A DNA stretch of 64,000 nt from Luteolibacter ambystomatis. Lineage in GTDB: Bacteria > Verrucomicrobiota > Verrucomicrobiia > Verrucomicrobiales > Akkermansiaceae. This document shows positions 54,436-64,000 of this stretch, piece after piece. The notes below the pieces were generated by a model that was given only the letters and a program-made list of their open reading frames with translations, made no database searches and had not been told where the DNA came from. The first letter of the stretch is position 1, and every line of letters starts with the position of its first letter. The position numbers and the translations under genes were made by a program. Location of the stretch: positions 3,607,754-3,671,753 of the forward strand of contig NZ_CP073100.1 of the NCBI RefSeq assembly GCF_018137965.1, given 5' to 3'.

Positions 54436-55110
54436 ATGCTCCGGCACCGCATGGAACCACCCGCCCACAAGCCCGATGAAGCTCCCGGCAATCGCATCGC
54501 CGAGGCCATCCTCCACTTCCTTGGCAAGGTCCCCGAAACCGAGCTGACGGAAAGCCGCACGCCTGCCCAATGCGCACGGACCATCGCGAATGGCGCGGCC
54601 GTGAAAGCGGCGACCGCGGCCGGTGCCTTCGCCCTGCCACCGGGGCCACTCGGCTGGCTGACCATTCTCCCGGAGCTGGCCACCGTATGGAAGATCCAGG
54701 GCCAGATGGTGGCCGACATAGCAGGAGCCTATGGCAAGCAGACCGCGCTTTCCCGCGAGCAGATGATCTATTGCCTGTTCCGCCATGCCGCCGCGCAGGC
54801 CGTGCGGGATCTGGTGGTGCGCGTGGGCGAGCGCTATCTGGTGCGGAAGGTTTCCACACGGGTGCTGGAGAGTATCGCGAAGAAAGTCGGCCTCAAGGTG
54901 ACCCAGCATGCCGTGGGCAAAGGAGTCGCACGCTGGATGCCGGTGATCGGGGCGCTCGGCGTGGGTGCCTACGCCTACTACGACACCGCGCAGGTCGCGA
55001 AGACCGCCATCGAACTGTTCGAAAGCGAGATCGAACTGGAGGGAGAGAAACCGAAAGGCCCTCCGCCATTGCCCAAGGAAACCATCACGCTCCCCGACCA
55101 CGGATCTTGA
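54436..55110 (+). CDS. helical membrane-associated protein, EcsC-like
   Basis: This ~224-residue protein starts at one of two in-frame ATGs, 54436 or 54451. Its core contains AFALPPGPLGWLTILPELAT and IAGAYGKQTALSREQMIYCL. The pattern of two hydrophobic helices with Gly/Pro spacing followed by amphipathic helices resembles EcsC/DUF697-like proteins. GKGVARWMPVIGALGVGAYA near the C-terminus is a second hydrophobic hairpin. Function unknown. Its 3' end overlaps the convergent response-regulator gene by 26 bp. Confidence 0.5.
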   Translation: MLRHRMEPPAHKPDEAPGNRIAEAILHFLGKVPETELTESRTPAQCARTIANGAAVKAATAAGAFALPPGPLGWLTILPELATVWKIQGQMVADIAGAYGKQTALSREQMIYCLFRHAAAQAVRDLVVRVGERYLVRKVSTRVLESIAKKVGLKVTQHAVGKGVARWMPVIGALGVGAYAYYDTAQVAKTAIELFESEIELEGEKPKGPPPLPKETITLPDHGS

Positions 55111-55747
55111 GATACTTCATCGCGGCTTCGGTACGGGAGCGCACGTGCAGTTTCTCGTAGATGTTGCGGAGATGCACACGCACGGTGTTCGCCGCGATGC
55201 CGAGCCGGTCGGCGATTTCCTTGTTGGCCAGGCCTTCGCAAAGTTTCTCCAGGATCGCGGTCTCGCGTGAGGAAAGATCGGAGTCCGCCGTGTCCTCTGC
55301 GGCCGGTTGGCGGAAGGTTTCCACCACCCGCCGTGCGATCTCCGGACTCATCGGCGCGCCACCGCTGAGTACCTCGCGGATGGCGTCCCGCACTTCCGAC
55401 GGCGACGAACGCTTGAGCAGATACCCGGCCGCCCCGGCTTTGAGCGCGGCGAAGATCATGTCGTGGTCCGCATACACGGTGACCATGATGATCTGGATGG
55501 CGGGCAAGGCCTGCCTCACCCGCGCCGTCGCCTCGATGCCCGAAATGCCGGGAAGATTGATATCCATGAGGACGACGTCCGGACGGAAGGCATCGATCTT
55601 CTTGAGCGCGTCCTCACCCGTGCCCCAGACGCCGACGCACTGGAGGTCTTCGGTGGAGTCCACGATCTGCCGCAGGCTCGCGCCAAGAGGCGCGTTGTCC
55701 TCTACGATGGCGACGGTCGATTTGCGTTGGCGGGCGGCAGTGGTCAT
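55085..55747 (-). CDS. NarL/FixJ-type response regulator
   Basis: This 220-residue protein has a receiver domain with ED at 16-17, phospho-acceptor D62 in VVLMDINLPG, and K111 in LLKRSSP. The LuxR-type HTH is at the C-terminus: LSSRETAILEKLCEGLANKE and ANTVRVHLRNIYEKLHVRSR. Its ATG overlaps the stop of the upstream sensor kinase by 4 bp (ATGA). They form a cognate pair. The target promoter is not known, but regulation of neighbouring secreted proteins is possible. Confidence 0.95.
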   Translation of the reverse strand: MTTAARQRKSTVAIVEDNAPLGASLRQIVDSTEDLQCVGVWGTGEDALKKIDAFRPDVVLMDINLPGISGIEATARVRQALPAIQIIMVTVYADHDMIFAALKAGAAGYLLKRSSPSEVRDAIREVLSGGAPMSPEIARRVVETFRQPAAEDTADSDLSSRETAILEKLCEGLANKEIADRLGIAANTVRVHLRNIYEKLHVRSRTEAAMKYLKIRGRGA

Positions 55748-58509
55748 GGAGGCAGAGGCAGGCTGAGGGTGACGGTGGTCCCGGCTCCGGGGATGCTGTC
55801 AATGAGGCAATCGCCGCCGCAGTCGGACATCCGTTTCCGCATGTTGGCCAGGCCATTGCCACCGGTCGCATACTCGATCGGGAAGCCTTTTCCTTCATCG
55901 CGGATACGTACCACCAGTTTGCCGTCCTCGATGGCGATCCGCAATGAAATCGACTCCGAGCCGGCATACTTCACCGCGTTGTTGAGTGCCTCGCGGGTGG
56001 CCAGCACCACGTGATGACGGCGGCGCGGACCGATCATTGCTTCAGGCACTTCGCGGACGATGTCGGTGTGCAGGGGAATGTCCACTGCTTTGAGAAACTC
56101 ACGGGTGGAGAACGCCAGGTATTCGACCAGCGAGGCCAGGCTGTCCTGGGCGGGATTGGTGGCCCAGACGATTTCATCGAGAGCACCCACGGCCTGTCTG
56201 GCTTTCATCGAGAGCTGGCCCAGCGAGGTGCCCAGTTTCTCGTCGTGGTTTGCTTCCGCCGCCAGTTCGGTGAGGATGGATACTTCGGTGAGGCTCGCGC
56301 CCAGTTCATCGTGGAGATCGCGCGAGATGCGCGAACGCTCCGCCTCCAGCATGCCATGCACACGGATCTCCCGGAGGCGGTGTTTCATGCGAGACCTTGC
56401 AATCAACCAGCCCATGGCGAGGGCCAGAGCCAACCCGCCGACGATGGTGGTGATGATGAACCAAATGCTCTGCCAGAAATGGGGGCGCACCTCGATGGGC
56501 AGCACCGCGGGATGCATGCTGACCACCCCTTCCCCGTTGGTCGCGGAAACTTCAAAGCGGTAGCGCCCCGGTGGCACCGGCTGGTAATCCACCTCGCGGT
56601 GGTTGCCGATGAAACGCGGAGCCCCCTCAAGACCCACCAGCCGCACCTGATAGGTGACCTTCTCCGGAGCACTGAGACTCACGCCGGTGAAGTTCAATCC
56701 GAGCCGCACGAACCCCGGGCCTGCTACAATCGGTGCGGCACCGACCGGATGGGACACGCCATTGATCTCCACCGGCTCAAAGACGATCACCGGCGGCACC
56801 GGCGGTGTTTCCATCTGCCGGGGATTCAAGCCCGCCAGCCCTGAGGTGGTGGGAAACCACAGCGAGCCGTCATTCGCACGGAAGACACACGGCCGGGAGC
56901 CCCCCACGCACTCGCGCGTAGGGAGGCCATCGGAACGATCCAGGTGAAGCCAGCGTGGGAATTTCTTCCCATCGTCCACGCAGTCGATGAGATCCTGCCG
57001 TGAGACATGGAGGATGCCACCGAGCGATCCCATCCACAGCGAGTCGCCATCCTCAAGGGTGAGCGTGGTCAGCCGTTCGTCCGGAATTCCCTGCGCACTG
57101 CCAAAGCGATGCCAGCGTCCGTCCTTCCATAGCAGGATGCCGCCACCAATAGTGGAAGCCCACACCTCTCCGGACGATACCGGGATCACCGAGGAAATGC
57201 AGGCACGCGTGGACGTGTGAGGCAGACCACCGAGCGGCAGGAAGGCATGGCCGTCAAAGGTGAACATCCTGCCATCCGTGGTTCCCAAGTACAGAATCCC
57301 CGAGGGCGCGAAGGCCATGCAGAAGATCTCCATCCCGGACAATTCCGGCTTGTCCGCATAGCTCTCCACCTTCGATCCGTCCCAACAGAACAACCGGCCA
57401 TTGCCTCCGAACCACAAGCGTCCATTGGAGTCCTCCACGATCACATTGATCTTGGAAAGCTCGGGATTGCTCGGGAACTGCCCCTCGACCTTCTGGGTTT
57501 CCGGATTCAACAGATACACCGATGCATCCCGGGTGGCGATCCATAGCCGGCCCTGCCGGTCTTCCTTGAGGCAGGCCACGGCGCGAACAAGGCCGCTGGT
57601 GACGATGGGCACATGGAACACCTCGCCATCCCGCACCCGGTCCACCCCGCCATTGCGATTGGCGATCCACCACGTGCCATCCTTCGACTGGACCGCCGCC
57701 AAGGCCGGCGAATCATAGACACCATTGTGAAGGGGGAGCTGGATCACACGACGGTGCCGGATACGAACCAAGCCGTAGCTCGGGTTCGCCAGCCAGATGC
57801 TGCCCTCGCGGTCCTCCAGCATATCGGTGGCGGCGACACGACCTTCCAGTTCCTTGACCACCACGGATGAAGCCGCCCCCGGCGCGCGGTAGCTCAACGA
57901 GCGGTTGCGGATGCTCCACTCGCCACCGTTACGATCCACGAGCAATTCCGGCAGGTTCTTGTTCTCGCCACGCCCGCGCTGCTGCTGGCGCTGCACGTCC
58001 GTAGAAAACGCAGCCTCCAGATCCGGGGCGGGATGATCCACCGCTTCCGGAGGATTTCCCCCGATCCGCCACAGTTTCCCCTTTCTGACGAAATAGTCCG
58101 ATCCACCGTGGGAGAGCACCCGTGTCACGACGCCCGGCTCGGCTCCGCCATCGCCCTCGTAGGCGCTTTCGAGTCCGTCTTCCCGGACGCGGAACAAGCC
58201 GTAGCTGTGGGTGGCCACCCACACGCTGCCATCGTCCGGAGTGAAGATCCGAAAGTAGTCGTACTTCCGGTCGCGGCGGGTGCCGCCGGTTTCCACGGTC
58301 CGGAACGACAACCCATCGAAACGTGAGATGCCTTCAGCAGTGGCGATCCACAGGCGGCCATCCGCGGACTCGCCGATCGAACGCACCACATTGCCCGGCA
58401 GGCCTTCGTCCGATTGCCACACCCGGACGAGGAATTCGGACCGCGGTGCGGCGTCCTGCGCCTCCGCCATCGCGGCGAACAAAAAGAGCAGGACGAGATT
58501 CCGAAGCAT
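55744..58509 (-). CDS. two-component propeller sensor histidine kinase
   Basis: This 921-residue membrane kinase has a signal peptide (MLRNLVLLFLFAAMAEA) and a periplasmic region of two-component-regulator propeller repeats (SDEGLPGNVVRSIGESADGR, DREGSIWLANPSYGLVR, DGTWWIANRNGG, DSNGRLWFGGNG). A Y_Y_Y domain follows, then one TM helix (about 688-708), a HisKA_3 H-box with H733 in RISRDLHDELGASLTEV, and a HATPase (NNAVKYAGSESISL, GNGLANMRKR). This layout is common in polysaccharide-responsive hybrid sensors, but here no receiver is fused. It is coupled to the NarL-type regulator by a 4-bp overlap. Confidence 0.93.
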   Translation of the reverse strand: MLRNLVLLFLFAAMAEAQDAAPRSEFLVRVWQSDEGLPGNVVRSIGESADGRLWIATAEGISRFDGLSFRTVETGGTRRDRKYDYFRIFTPDDGSVWVATHSYGLFRVREDGLESAYEGDGGAEPGVVTRVLSHGGSDYFVRKGKLWRIGGNPPEAVDHPAPDLEAAFSTDVQRQQQRGRGENKNLPELLVDRNGGEWSIRNRSLSYRAPGAASSVVVKELEGRVAATDMLEDREGSIWLANPSYGLVRIRHRRVIQLPLHNGVYDSPALAAVQSKDGTWWIANRNGGVDRVRDGEVFHVPIVTSGLVRAVACLKEDRQGRLWIATRDASVYLLNPETQKVEGQFPSNPELSKINVIVEDSNGRLWFGGNGRLFCWDGSKVESYADKPELSGMEIFCMAFAPSGILYLGTTDGRMFTFDGHAFLPLGGLPHTSTRACISSVIPVSSGEVWASTIGGGILLWKDGRWHRFGSAQGIPDERLTTLTLEDGDSLWMGSLGGILHVSRQDLIDCVDDGKKFPRWLHLDRSDGLPTRECVGGSRPCVFRANDGSLWFPTTSGLAGLNPRQMETPPVPPVIVFEPVEINGVSHPVGAAPIVAGPGFVRLGLNFTGVSLSAPEKVTYQVRLVGLEGAPRFIGNHREVDYQPVPPGRYRFEVSATNGEGVVSMHPAVLPIEVRPHFWQSIWFIITTIVGGLALALAMGWLIARSRMKHRLREIRVHGMLEAERSRISRDLHDELGASLTEVSILTELAAEANHDEKLGTSLGQLSMKARQAVGALDEIVWATNPAQDSLASLVEYLAFSTREFLKAVDIPLHTDIVREVPEAMIGPRRRHHVVLATREALNNAVKYAGSESISLRIAIEDGKLVVRIRDEGKGFPIEYATGGNGLANMRKRMSDCGGDCLIDSIPGAGTTVTLSLPLPP

Positions 58510-58589
58510 TTGATCGACCGTACCGCAGAAGCGCGGGAGTTGTCGAGCCGGTCTCCGCCACTAGTCTTTTCGGGCTATCGCCCGCCCTG

Positions 58590-60659
58590 TCAGAACGTCG
58601 TGCCGATGGAGAAATGCCACGCACCGGAAGGCTCGCCGGGATCCTGCGTGAGGTTGTGCCCGTATTCGAAACGGACGGGACCCACCGGCAGATCGAAGCG
58701 CACGCCGAGGCCCGCGGCCAGGTCCGGATCGGACGCACTGCCAGCCCCGCCACCGCGTTGCGAAAGCTGTCCGGCATCCAGAAAGCCGACCAATTTCAAG
58801 GCTCCGGCGACGCTGTAGATGTACTCGGCATTCGCCACCCAATAGGCCTCGCCGCCGATGGGATAGCCGGTCCGCGAATGCGGTCCCATCTCGCGCTCCG
58901 GGTAGCTGCGCACGGTATTCGCGCCGCCGAGGAAGAAGCGCATGTCGATGGGCAGATCGAAGTCCTCGCCGCTGGCAGCGATCACGCCGCCACGCGCGGC
59001 CAATGCCACCTGACCTTTCTTCCCGACCGGATGGTACCATGCGCCCGAAAGCTCGGCCTTCGTGTAGATGGTTGAAACCTGCCCGATCGCCGAGCCGAAC
59101 TCGATCGGCATTTCCACCTTCCAGCCCTTGGTCGGCAGCACCGCGCTGTCGCGGTAGTCGAGGCGCTGGTTGATGCGGATGTAGGGATTCTGGTAAACCG
59201 TCTCACCCAGCAGGGTGCCCGGAATGTCCTCGCTGTTGGTGTTCACGAAGCTCCAGCCGACGCGTCCGTCCACCGTGTAATGCGGAGTCACCGGATAGAG
59301 CACGCCGGCCTCCAAGCCTGCCTTCCAAGTACTATATCCCTCGTTGTCGTGAGTCAGGAGGAACAGGCGGGCCGTGCCGGTCGCATCGGTGCCCCACAGC
59401 CAGGGATCGGACAGCGACACCTCGCCAAGGATGGAACGGGCGGATACTTCCACCCCGCTGCTGAAATTATACAGCAGCCCCATGAAATTGCGGTCGTAGT
59501 AGGTCACGCCGCCGATCGGCCCCTCGTAGCTGCCGAGACCAGCGGAAATGGTATAACCACGCGCCTCGCCTTCCTCGAAATGCAACGTGACGTCCATGAC
59601 GCCGTCGTTGCGCGGGATCTGTTCGGTCCGCACCGCTTGGAACGCTCCGGTGGCCATCATGCCGCGCAGGCGTTTTTCCATCACCGTGTCATCCAGCGTC
59701 TTGCCTTCAAGGTCCCTGACGCGCTGGCGGATGCGCCACGACTTCGTCTTCGAGAGGCCATCGAAGGTGATGCGGCCGAGCTGATAGCTCTTTCCTTCTT
59801 CTACGATCAGCCCGGGAACGAATTTGCCTCCGGCAATGGCGCTGGTCAGAAGCACCTTCGCCTTGGTGAAACCGCGCTTGCGGTAGTAGGTTTCGATGGC
59901 AGCACGCAGGCCGTTGACGTTCGCCGTATCCGCGGTCAGCCCGGTAAAGGCCGCCGCCTCGCGGGCGACACCATCGCGATTACCACCCGCGCCTTCGATG
60001 GTGGGCGCGGCGATCTGGTGCAACGGCCCCGGATTCGTCTCGACCAGGATGTCCACCCTGCCGCCCTTCGCCGTTTCGAATCTGCGGTCCTTCACCTCGG
60101 CAGTGGCCGTCCAATAACCCCGCGAGTGGAAATCCGAAATCACAAGCGCCAAGCCTTCGTCCACATCGATGGCGCGGAACGGCGGTCGCTCGCCCGCACC
60201 GAAGCGGCGCTTCTCCGCAGGCACGGCATAGAGTTTCGCCAGGCGCTTCGCAGTGTCCTTGTCCACGCCCGTGACCTTCACATCGCCGAGCTCCTGGCGC
60301 GGACCTTCGTTGACGATGAGCTGGATCGAAGAATCGCTGGTGATCTTCCAGGTCACGTCGCACTGGTTGAAGCCCTGGTTGCGGAACAACTGCCGCGTCA
60401 TGAACGCGGCATCGCTCGCGCGCGAAGCGCTGGGAGCCTGGCGGCGCACGTGTTCGAGACGATCTCCGATCAGCGCGAGCGCATCGCCTTCGGACATCGT
60501 CTTGGTGCCAGCGATGCGGACCTTGGTGCGGCTGTCCACCTCCTGCTCGCCATGGATGATCTCCCGGAAGATCTCGCCAATACCCGGCTGCTTCTGCTGG
60601 GCCCGCAACGGGGCAGCCGGCAGAAACGCGAATGGCAGCAGTTTGAGGAACCGGGTCAT
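58590..60659 (-). CDS. tamA: TamA-like BamA-superfamily outer-membrane protein
   Basis: This 689-residue protein has a signal peptide (MTRFLKLLPFAFLPAAPLRA) and three POTRA-like repeats (~40-330; IVNEGPRQELGDVKVTGVDK, VETNPGPLHQIAAPTIEGAG, VEEGKSYQLGRITFDGLSKT). The C-terminal 16-strand Omp85 barrel contains MRFFLGGANTVRSYPEREMG (the VRGY/F motif region) and ends SFSIGTTF-like in Phe. The TAM complex inserts proteins or moves phospholipids to the outer membrane. Its ATG overlaps the stop of the tamB-like gene by 4 bp. The order is tamB then tamA, the reverse of Proteobacteria. Confidence 0.88.
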   Translation of the reverse strand: MTRFLKLLPFAFLPAAPLRAQQKQPGIGEIFREIIHGEQEVDSRTKVRIAGTKTMSEGDALALIGDRLEHVRRQAPSASRASDAAFMTRQLFRNQGFNQCDVTWKITSDSSIQLIVNEGPRQELGDVKVTGVDKDTAKRLAKLYAVPAEKRRFGAGERPPFRAIDVDEGLALVISDFHSRGYWTATAEVKDRRFETAKGGRVDILVETNPGPLHQIAAPTIEGAGGNRDGVAREAAAFTGLTADTANVNGLRAAIETYYRKRGFTKAKVLLTSAIAGGKFVPGLIVEEGKSYQLGRITFDGLSKTKSWRIRQRVRDLEGKTLDDTVMEKRLRGMMATGAFQAVRTEQIPRNDGVMDVTLHFEEGEARGYTISAGLGSYEGPIGGVTYYDRNFMGLLYNFSSGVEVSARSILGEVSLSDPWLWGTDATGTARLFLLTHDNEGYSTWKAGLEAGVLYPVTPHYTVDGRVGWSFVNTNSEDIPGTLLGETVYQNPYIRINQRLDYRDSAVLPTKGWKVEMPIEFGSAIGQVSTIYTKAELSGAWYHPVGKKGQVALAARGGVIAASGEDFDLPIDMRFFLGGANTVRSYPEREMGPHSRTGYPIGGEAYWVANAEYIYSVAGALKLVGFLDAGQLSQRGGGAGSASDPDLAAGLGVRFDLPVGPVRFEYGHNLTQDPGEPSGAWHFSIGTTF

Positions 60660-63600
60660 CGGAAACGGACGAGGTACATCAGCATGACGCGCGAGCGGCC
60701 TTCCTCGCCCATCCCGGCGCTGATCAGCCAGTTGTCATCGAGATTGATGGTGGCGGAATTCATCTTCTCGCCCGAGTAGCGGTTCTGCTCGCCGATCTGG
60801 AAGTCGACACGGTCCAGAATCTTGAGCAGCGGCTGGAGACGCTTCGCGAAACGGATGCGTCCGCGCCGCAATTCCTCGATAAGCAACTGGGCACCACGGG
60901 TGGTCGCCGCCTGTGGATCGGCGATGCCCGAGGTGGTGGTGCCGGTGGCGAGAAGAGTCATGACCTCGCTCTCCGGCATCGGCGGGTTGGAGGTGGTCAG
61001 CACCTTCGGATCCGAGACCGAACCATAGACATACACGTTCACCTCGTACGGACGCACCACCGAGCGGCCGCGGATATTGAGCGTGGGGTCGAACGGCGCC
61101 TCCGGACGGAAATCGACGGTGCCTTCCTCCACCAGCAGCGTGCTGAACGGCAACTTCGCGGAAACATCGCGGAGGATCGCCTGCCCCTTTGGCGCGGGCT
61201 TGCCCAAGGTGCCGCCCACATTGACATCGAGGATCGCCTGGCCGGTGGCGAGGTTTCCGCGGATCAGGAAGGCGTTCGCGGTCTTCGCCTTCACCGCGAG
61301 CCCCCAGTTGCGGAACGGCTCCGGAAGGGCATCCGCCGCGGCATCCTTCTTCGCCGTATCGATGGCGGGAACCGATGGCGCCGATGGTTGATTGAACGGC
61401 ACGCCGATGGGCAGCAGCTCGATGTCGCGGTAGAACAAGCTGTCCACAATCGCCACGGTGCCACTCACCGTCGCCGTCTGCCACGGGCCGCGGATCGCGA
61501 TGTCCATGTCGCTGCGGATGATCATCGAGTCATCGCGCTTCAAAGGCAGTGCGCGGCCACGGAGGGTCACATCGATATCCGATGGCTTGCCTTCGACGAG
61601 GTTGAGTTTGCCACGCCCTTCGAACGTGCCGCCGTCCATTTGTAAACCGACACGCTCCAGGATGATGCCGGCCGGGCTGGCGCTCGCTTTCAGACCGATG
61701 CCCTGCAATGGCGGCACCGCCTCGCTCGCCAGCGTCACGCCACCACCTTTCAGTTCCACCGCACCCAGCGGCTCCGGTTTGCCAATGGTGCCGCCCACCG
61801 TGAGATCCACCTTCAACGATCCGGCCAACGTCTTCACGCCGGGAGCCAGTGCGGCGAATCTCGCGAGTTCCAGATTCGGCACCCGGGCCGCGGCTTCCAG
61901 TTTCTCGTCCTTCAGCACTGCGGGATTCTCCACCCAAACGCCGGGACGGAATGGCAGCTTCGCGGAGAGATTGGCGGCGGGATAACCGGGCGTCGCGAGC
62001 GTGCCCGCGACGTTGAGTTCACCCGCTTCGGTCTTGAGCGTGAGATCGAGATCCGCCTTCGGCACTTTCGGCTGGGAAGCGAGGCCGAGATCACGGGCGA
62101 TCACCTGGGCGTCGATCTGCGGCTCGGCCGGTGTGCCGGAAAGGCGGATCACCAGCTTGCCGCGCGCGGTTTCCGGAAAGCGTGTGGTCGGCGGCAGGAA
62201 GGAATGGAGTTTCGAAAGCGCCAGCTCACGGGACTCGATGTCCACGGAAAGCGGGCGGGTCTGTTTGAGCAGGCTCTTCCAGTCGGCGGGATTCTCTGTC
62301 ACTGGAACGCTGGCCTTGCCATCGAGCAGCACCTCCGTGCCTTCGGTCCACTGGAGTTGGTCGAGCGTGAGCAGTTGGTCGGCGAGCTTGGCATTGCAGA
62401 CGAACTTCTCCGGCCCCTGCGTGACGGTGAGTCCTCGAACCTCGGCGTTCTTCGGCCAATCGTAAGTGACATCACCAGCGGCGGTGAGCGGACCATTGGC
62501 CGCCTTGGCGGAAATGAAATTCCCGATCACGGCATGCCCCTTGTGATCACGCGGACCGAACCCGCCTTCACCTTCCCACGTGCCGCTCAGGGTCATCTCC
62601 GGCGGCACCTTCACCGCGAATGCGGCCAGCCAACCGTGCAGACGATCCGGCGTGAAATCATTGAAGGCCGCACGGCCCTTGTAGCGGCGTGCGGTGGGAT
62701 CGACCGTCGCATCGATCTGTCCGCCATCGATGACAACGCGCGCGTCCACCGGACCCTGCGGCACCCAGCCTGCGGTCACATCCAGTGACGAGACTTCCTC
62801 CGGATGTGCGGGCGCGAGCGTGAAGCGGGCATCCGCCTTTGAAACTTTCCCGTCGGTGAAGGCAGCGGCGACCGTTCCTTGCAACGCGGACTCCGGCACC
62901 GGGCCGGGTTCCTTCAGATCCTTCATCCGCGTGCGCAGGTTCGCAAGCACCGCGGCTGCCTGCGGGACGCGGATGTCCGCGGTGGCCTGTTGGAATTTCA
63001 GACCGCCATCCCGAGAAACCATCGAGCGTGCCGCAATCGAAAGTGGCGAGCCTAGCGCCTCCGCATTTACGTCCGCACGCAGGTCCGGCCCCTTCAGCTC
63101 GCCATTCAACCGCAGCGCGGGCACCTGCCAGTCCTGAAAAGAAATACCGCGCAGTCCGGCGCGCACGGTGCCGTCCAGAGTCTTCAGGCCACCCTTGAAT
63201 CCTCGCGCCTGCACCTCGAACGTTTCCAGAGTGGCATCGGCGGGAATCTCCGCACCGAACAGGGCGGCGGTCTGCTTCGCCACCAAGGTGCCATCTGCCA
63301 GGCGAAGCCGCGCTTCTTCCAACGAACCGGTGGCCGACAAACGGGCGTCATTGACCCGGATCGCACCATCATAGGTCAGGGCACCACTGGCAGGGAGTTG
63401 GGCCTTCACTCCTTCCAAAGTGATGCCGGGAAGAAGCAAGGCCTTCTCCACCTCGATCTCCTCGTTCCTCCACACCAGCGCGGTCTCCTGTGCGGGCAGC
63501 TTGCGGCCGTTGGAGAAGGCGAGATCGCCGAGTTTCAATGCGAAGCGTTCTCCGCCGGACTCATGCTTGAGATCCATTGAGGCAAGGCCGAACACCGTCT

Positions 63601-64000
63601 GGCCTTTCTGGGTCACCGCCACCCGCAGGTCGGAAATATCCGCCTCCACCGGCACGATCCGCTGCCGCAACGTGCGCAGCGTTTCGGAGAGCTTCGAAAA
63701 GTCGCCGGATTTTTCCTGCGTGTCCTTCGGCTTCTTCGGACCGGGCCACGGTTTGTCGAGATCCAGCTCCGCGTGCAGCCCGTCGATCCGCACCGCCTCG
63801 ATCTCGCCGTGGATCACGCGGGACGGCTGGTAGCGCAGCACCACCTGCTCCAGCTTCACGGACTTCACCGCGCCCTCGCCTTTCAGATCCACACCACGCA
63901 GCAGGATCTCCCCCTTGCTGAGTGTGCCGCCGAAATCCACGGTGCCGGTGAGGCCGAGCTCCGGCAGATAGTGCGCGGCCACGCGGCCGGCGATCCAGCG
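60656..64000 (-). CDS. tamB: TamB-like translocation/assembly protein (N-terminus beyond window)
   Basis: At least 1114 residues are visible and the frame continues past the right edge, so the membrane anchor and some N-terminal repeats are missing. Long beta-helical repeats alternate hydrophobic residues along the length, and the conserved DUF490/TamB C-terminal domain closes the protein (GIADPQAATTRGAQLLIEEL, FQIGEQNRYSGEKMN, YLVRFR). TamB spans the periplasm and works with TamA. An in-frame GTG at 63982 is not the start because coding potential continues upstream (RWIAGRV). The stop overlaps the tamA ATG by 4 bp. Confidence 0.85.
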   Translation of the reverse strand, partial: RWIAGRVAAHYLPELGLTGTVDFGGTLSKGEILLRGVDLKGEGAVKSVKLEQVVLRYQPSRVIHGEIEAVRIDGLHAELDLDKPWPGPKKPKDTQEKSGDFSKLSETLRTLRQRIVPVEADISDLRVAVTQKGQTVFGLASMDLKHESGGERFALKLGDLAFSNGRKLPAQETALVWRNEEIEVEKALLLPGITLEGVKAQLPASGALTYDGAIRVNDARLSATGSLEEARLRLADGTLVAKQTAALFGAEIPADATLETFEVQARGFKGGLKTLDGTVRAGLRGISFQDWQVPALRLNGELKGPDLRADVNAEALGSPLSIAARSMVSRDGGLKFQQATADIRVPQAAAVLANLRTRMKDLKEPGPVPESALQGTVAAAFTDGKVSKADARFTLAPAHPEEVSSLDVTAGWVPQGPVDARVVIDGGQIDATVDPTARRYKGRAAFNDFTPDRLHGWLAAFAVKVPPEMTLSGTWEGEGGFGPRDHKGHAVIGNFISAKAANGPLTAAGDVTYDWPKNAEVRGLTVTQGPEKFVCNAKLADQLLTLDQLQWTEGTEVLLDGKASVPVTENPADWKSLLKQTRPLSVDIESRELALSKLHSFLPPTTRFPETARGKLVIRLSGTPAEPQIDAQVIARDLGLASQPKVPKADLDLTLKTEAGELNVAGTLATPGYPAANLSAKLPFRPGVWVENPAVLKDEKLEAAARVPNLELARFAALAPGVKTLAGSLKVDLTVGGTIGKPEPLGAVELKGGGVTLASEAVPPLQGIGLKASASPAGIILERVGLQMDGGTFEGRGKLNLVEGKPSDIDVTLRGRALPLKRDDSMIIRSDMDIAIRGPWQTATVSGTVAIVDSLFYRDIELLPIGVPFNQPSAPSVPAIDTAKKDAAADALPEPFRNWGLAVKAKTANAFLIRGNLATGQAILDVNVGGTLGKPAPKGQAILRDVSAKLPFSTLLVEEGTVDFRPEAPFDPTLNIRGRSVVRPYEVNVYVYGSVSDPKVLTTSNPPMPESEVMTLLATGTTTSGIADPQAATTRGAQLLIEELRRGRIRFAKRLQPLLKILDRVDFQIGEQNRYSGEKMNSATINLDDNWLISAGMGEEGRSRVMLMYLVRFR

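Overview
The window is about 62% GC, densely coded on both strands, and reads as chromosomal DNA of a Gram-negative bacterium. Outer-membrane assembly proteins (TamA/TamB-like), an RND pump, lipoproteins and a beta-barrel protein show the double membrane. Several traits fit the Verrucomicrobiota, possibly a Luteolibacter-like member: a prepilin-type N-terminus protein, secreted glycoside hydrolases, a secreted esterase/SMP-30 fusion, a Dxs of atypical sequence, and dnaK next to groESL. This placement is an inference from protein character, not from a marker-gene tree.

Layout. 1-7.9 kb: the 5' part of a RapA-type SNF2 ATPase, a DUF2062 protein, a TauE/SafE exporter, a DUF455 ferritin-like protein with an ATP-grasp-like C-terminus, two paralogous small lipoproteins, an RlmM/FtsJ-like rRNA methyltransferase, an RRM protein and an AlkA-type glycosylase. 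8-18 kb: citramalate synthase, the esterase/SMP-30 fusion, a cold-shock/DUF1294 protein, a VF530 protein, a GH36-like enzyme and a SKI2-like helicase. 18-25 kb: a coupled membrane glycosyltransferase-xseB-dxs operon, then a PAS kinase and NtrC-type regulator separated by a 16-copy 8-bp tandem repeat. 25-37 kb: cutA, rhodanese, L,D-transpeptidase, an FmdB operon, an ABC-2-like permease, a MYG1 protein, a VanX-like dipeptidase, a class C serine hydrolase, prfC and an outer-membrane barrel protein. 37.6-42 kb: an RND efflux pair.

42.1-43.9 kb is an AT-rich island encoding a DUF397-like small protein followed 6 bp later by a RelA/SpoT-type alarmone synthetase with no hydrolase domain. It lies on the 3' side of a tRNA-Ser(GGA) gene, and a decayed second copy of that tRNA with its terminator lies between. 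This is the strongest candidate for an undescribed system: a putative toxin-antitoxin or phage-defence cassette.

44.7-48.8 kb is a dnaK-groES-groEL cluster. 48.9-64 kb holds a GH39 enzyme, a pseudopilin, RNase R, small proteins, a propeller-type sensor kinase with a NarL-type regulator, and a tamB-tamA pair whose tamB runs off the window.

Three intergenic spaces each carry an inverted pair of small hairpins with a GTAG foot, an 8-bp stem and a GTGA/GTAA loop. The stems covary between copies. These look like REP/REPIN elements of the type mobilised by RAYT transposases; no RAYT gene lies in the window.
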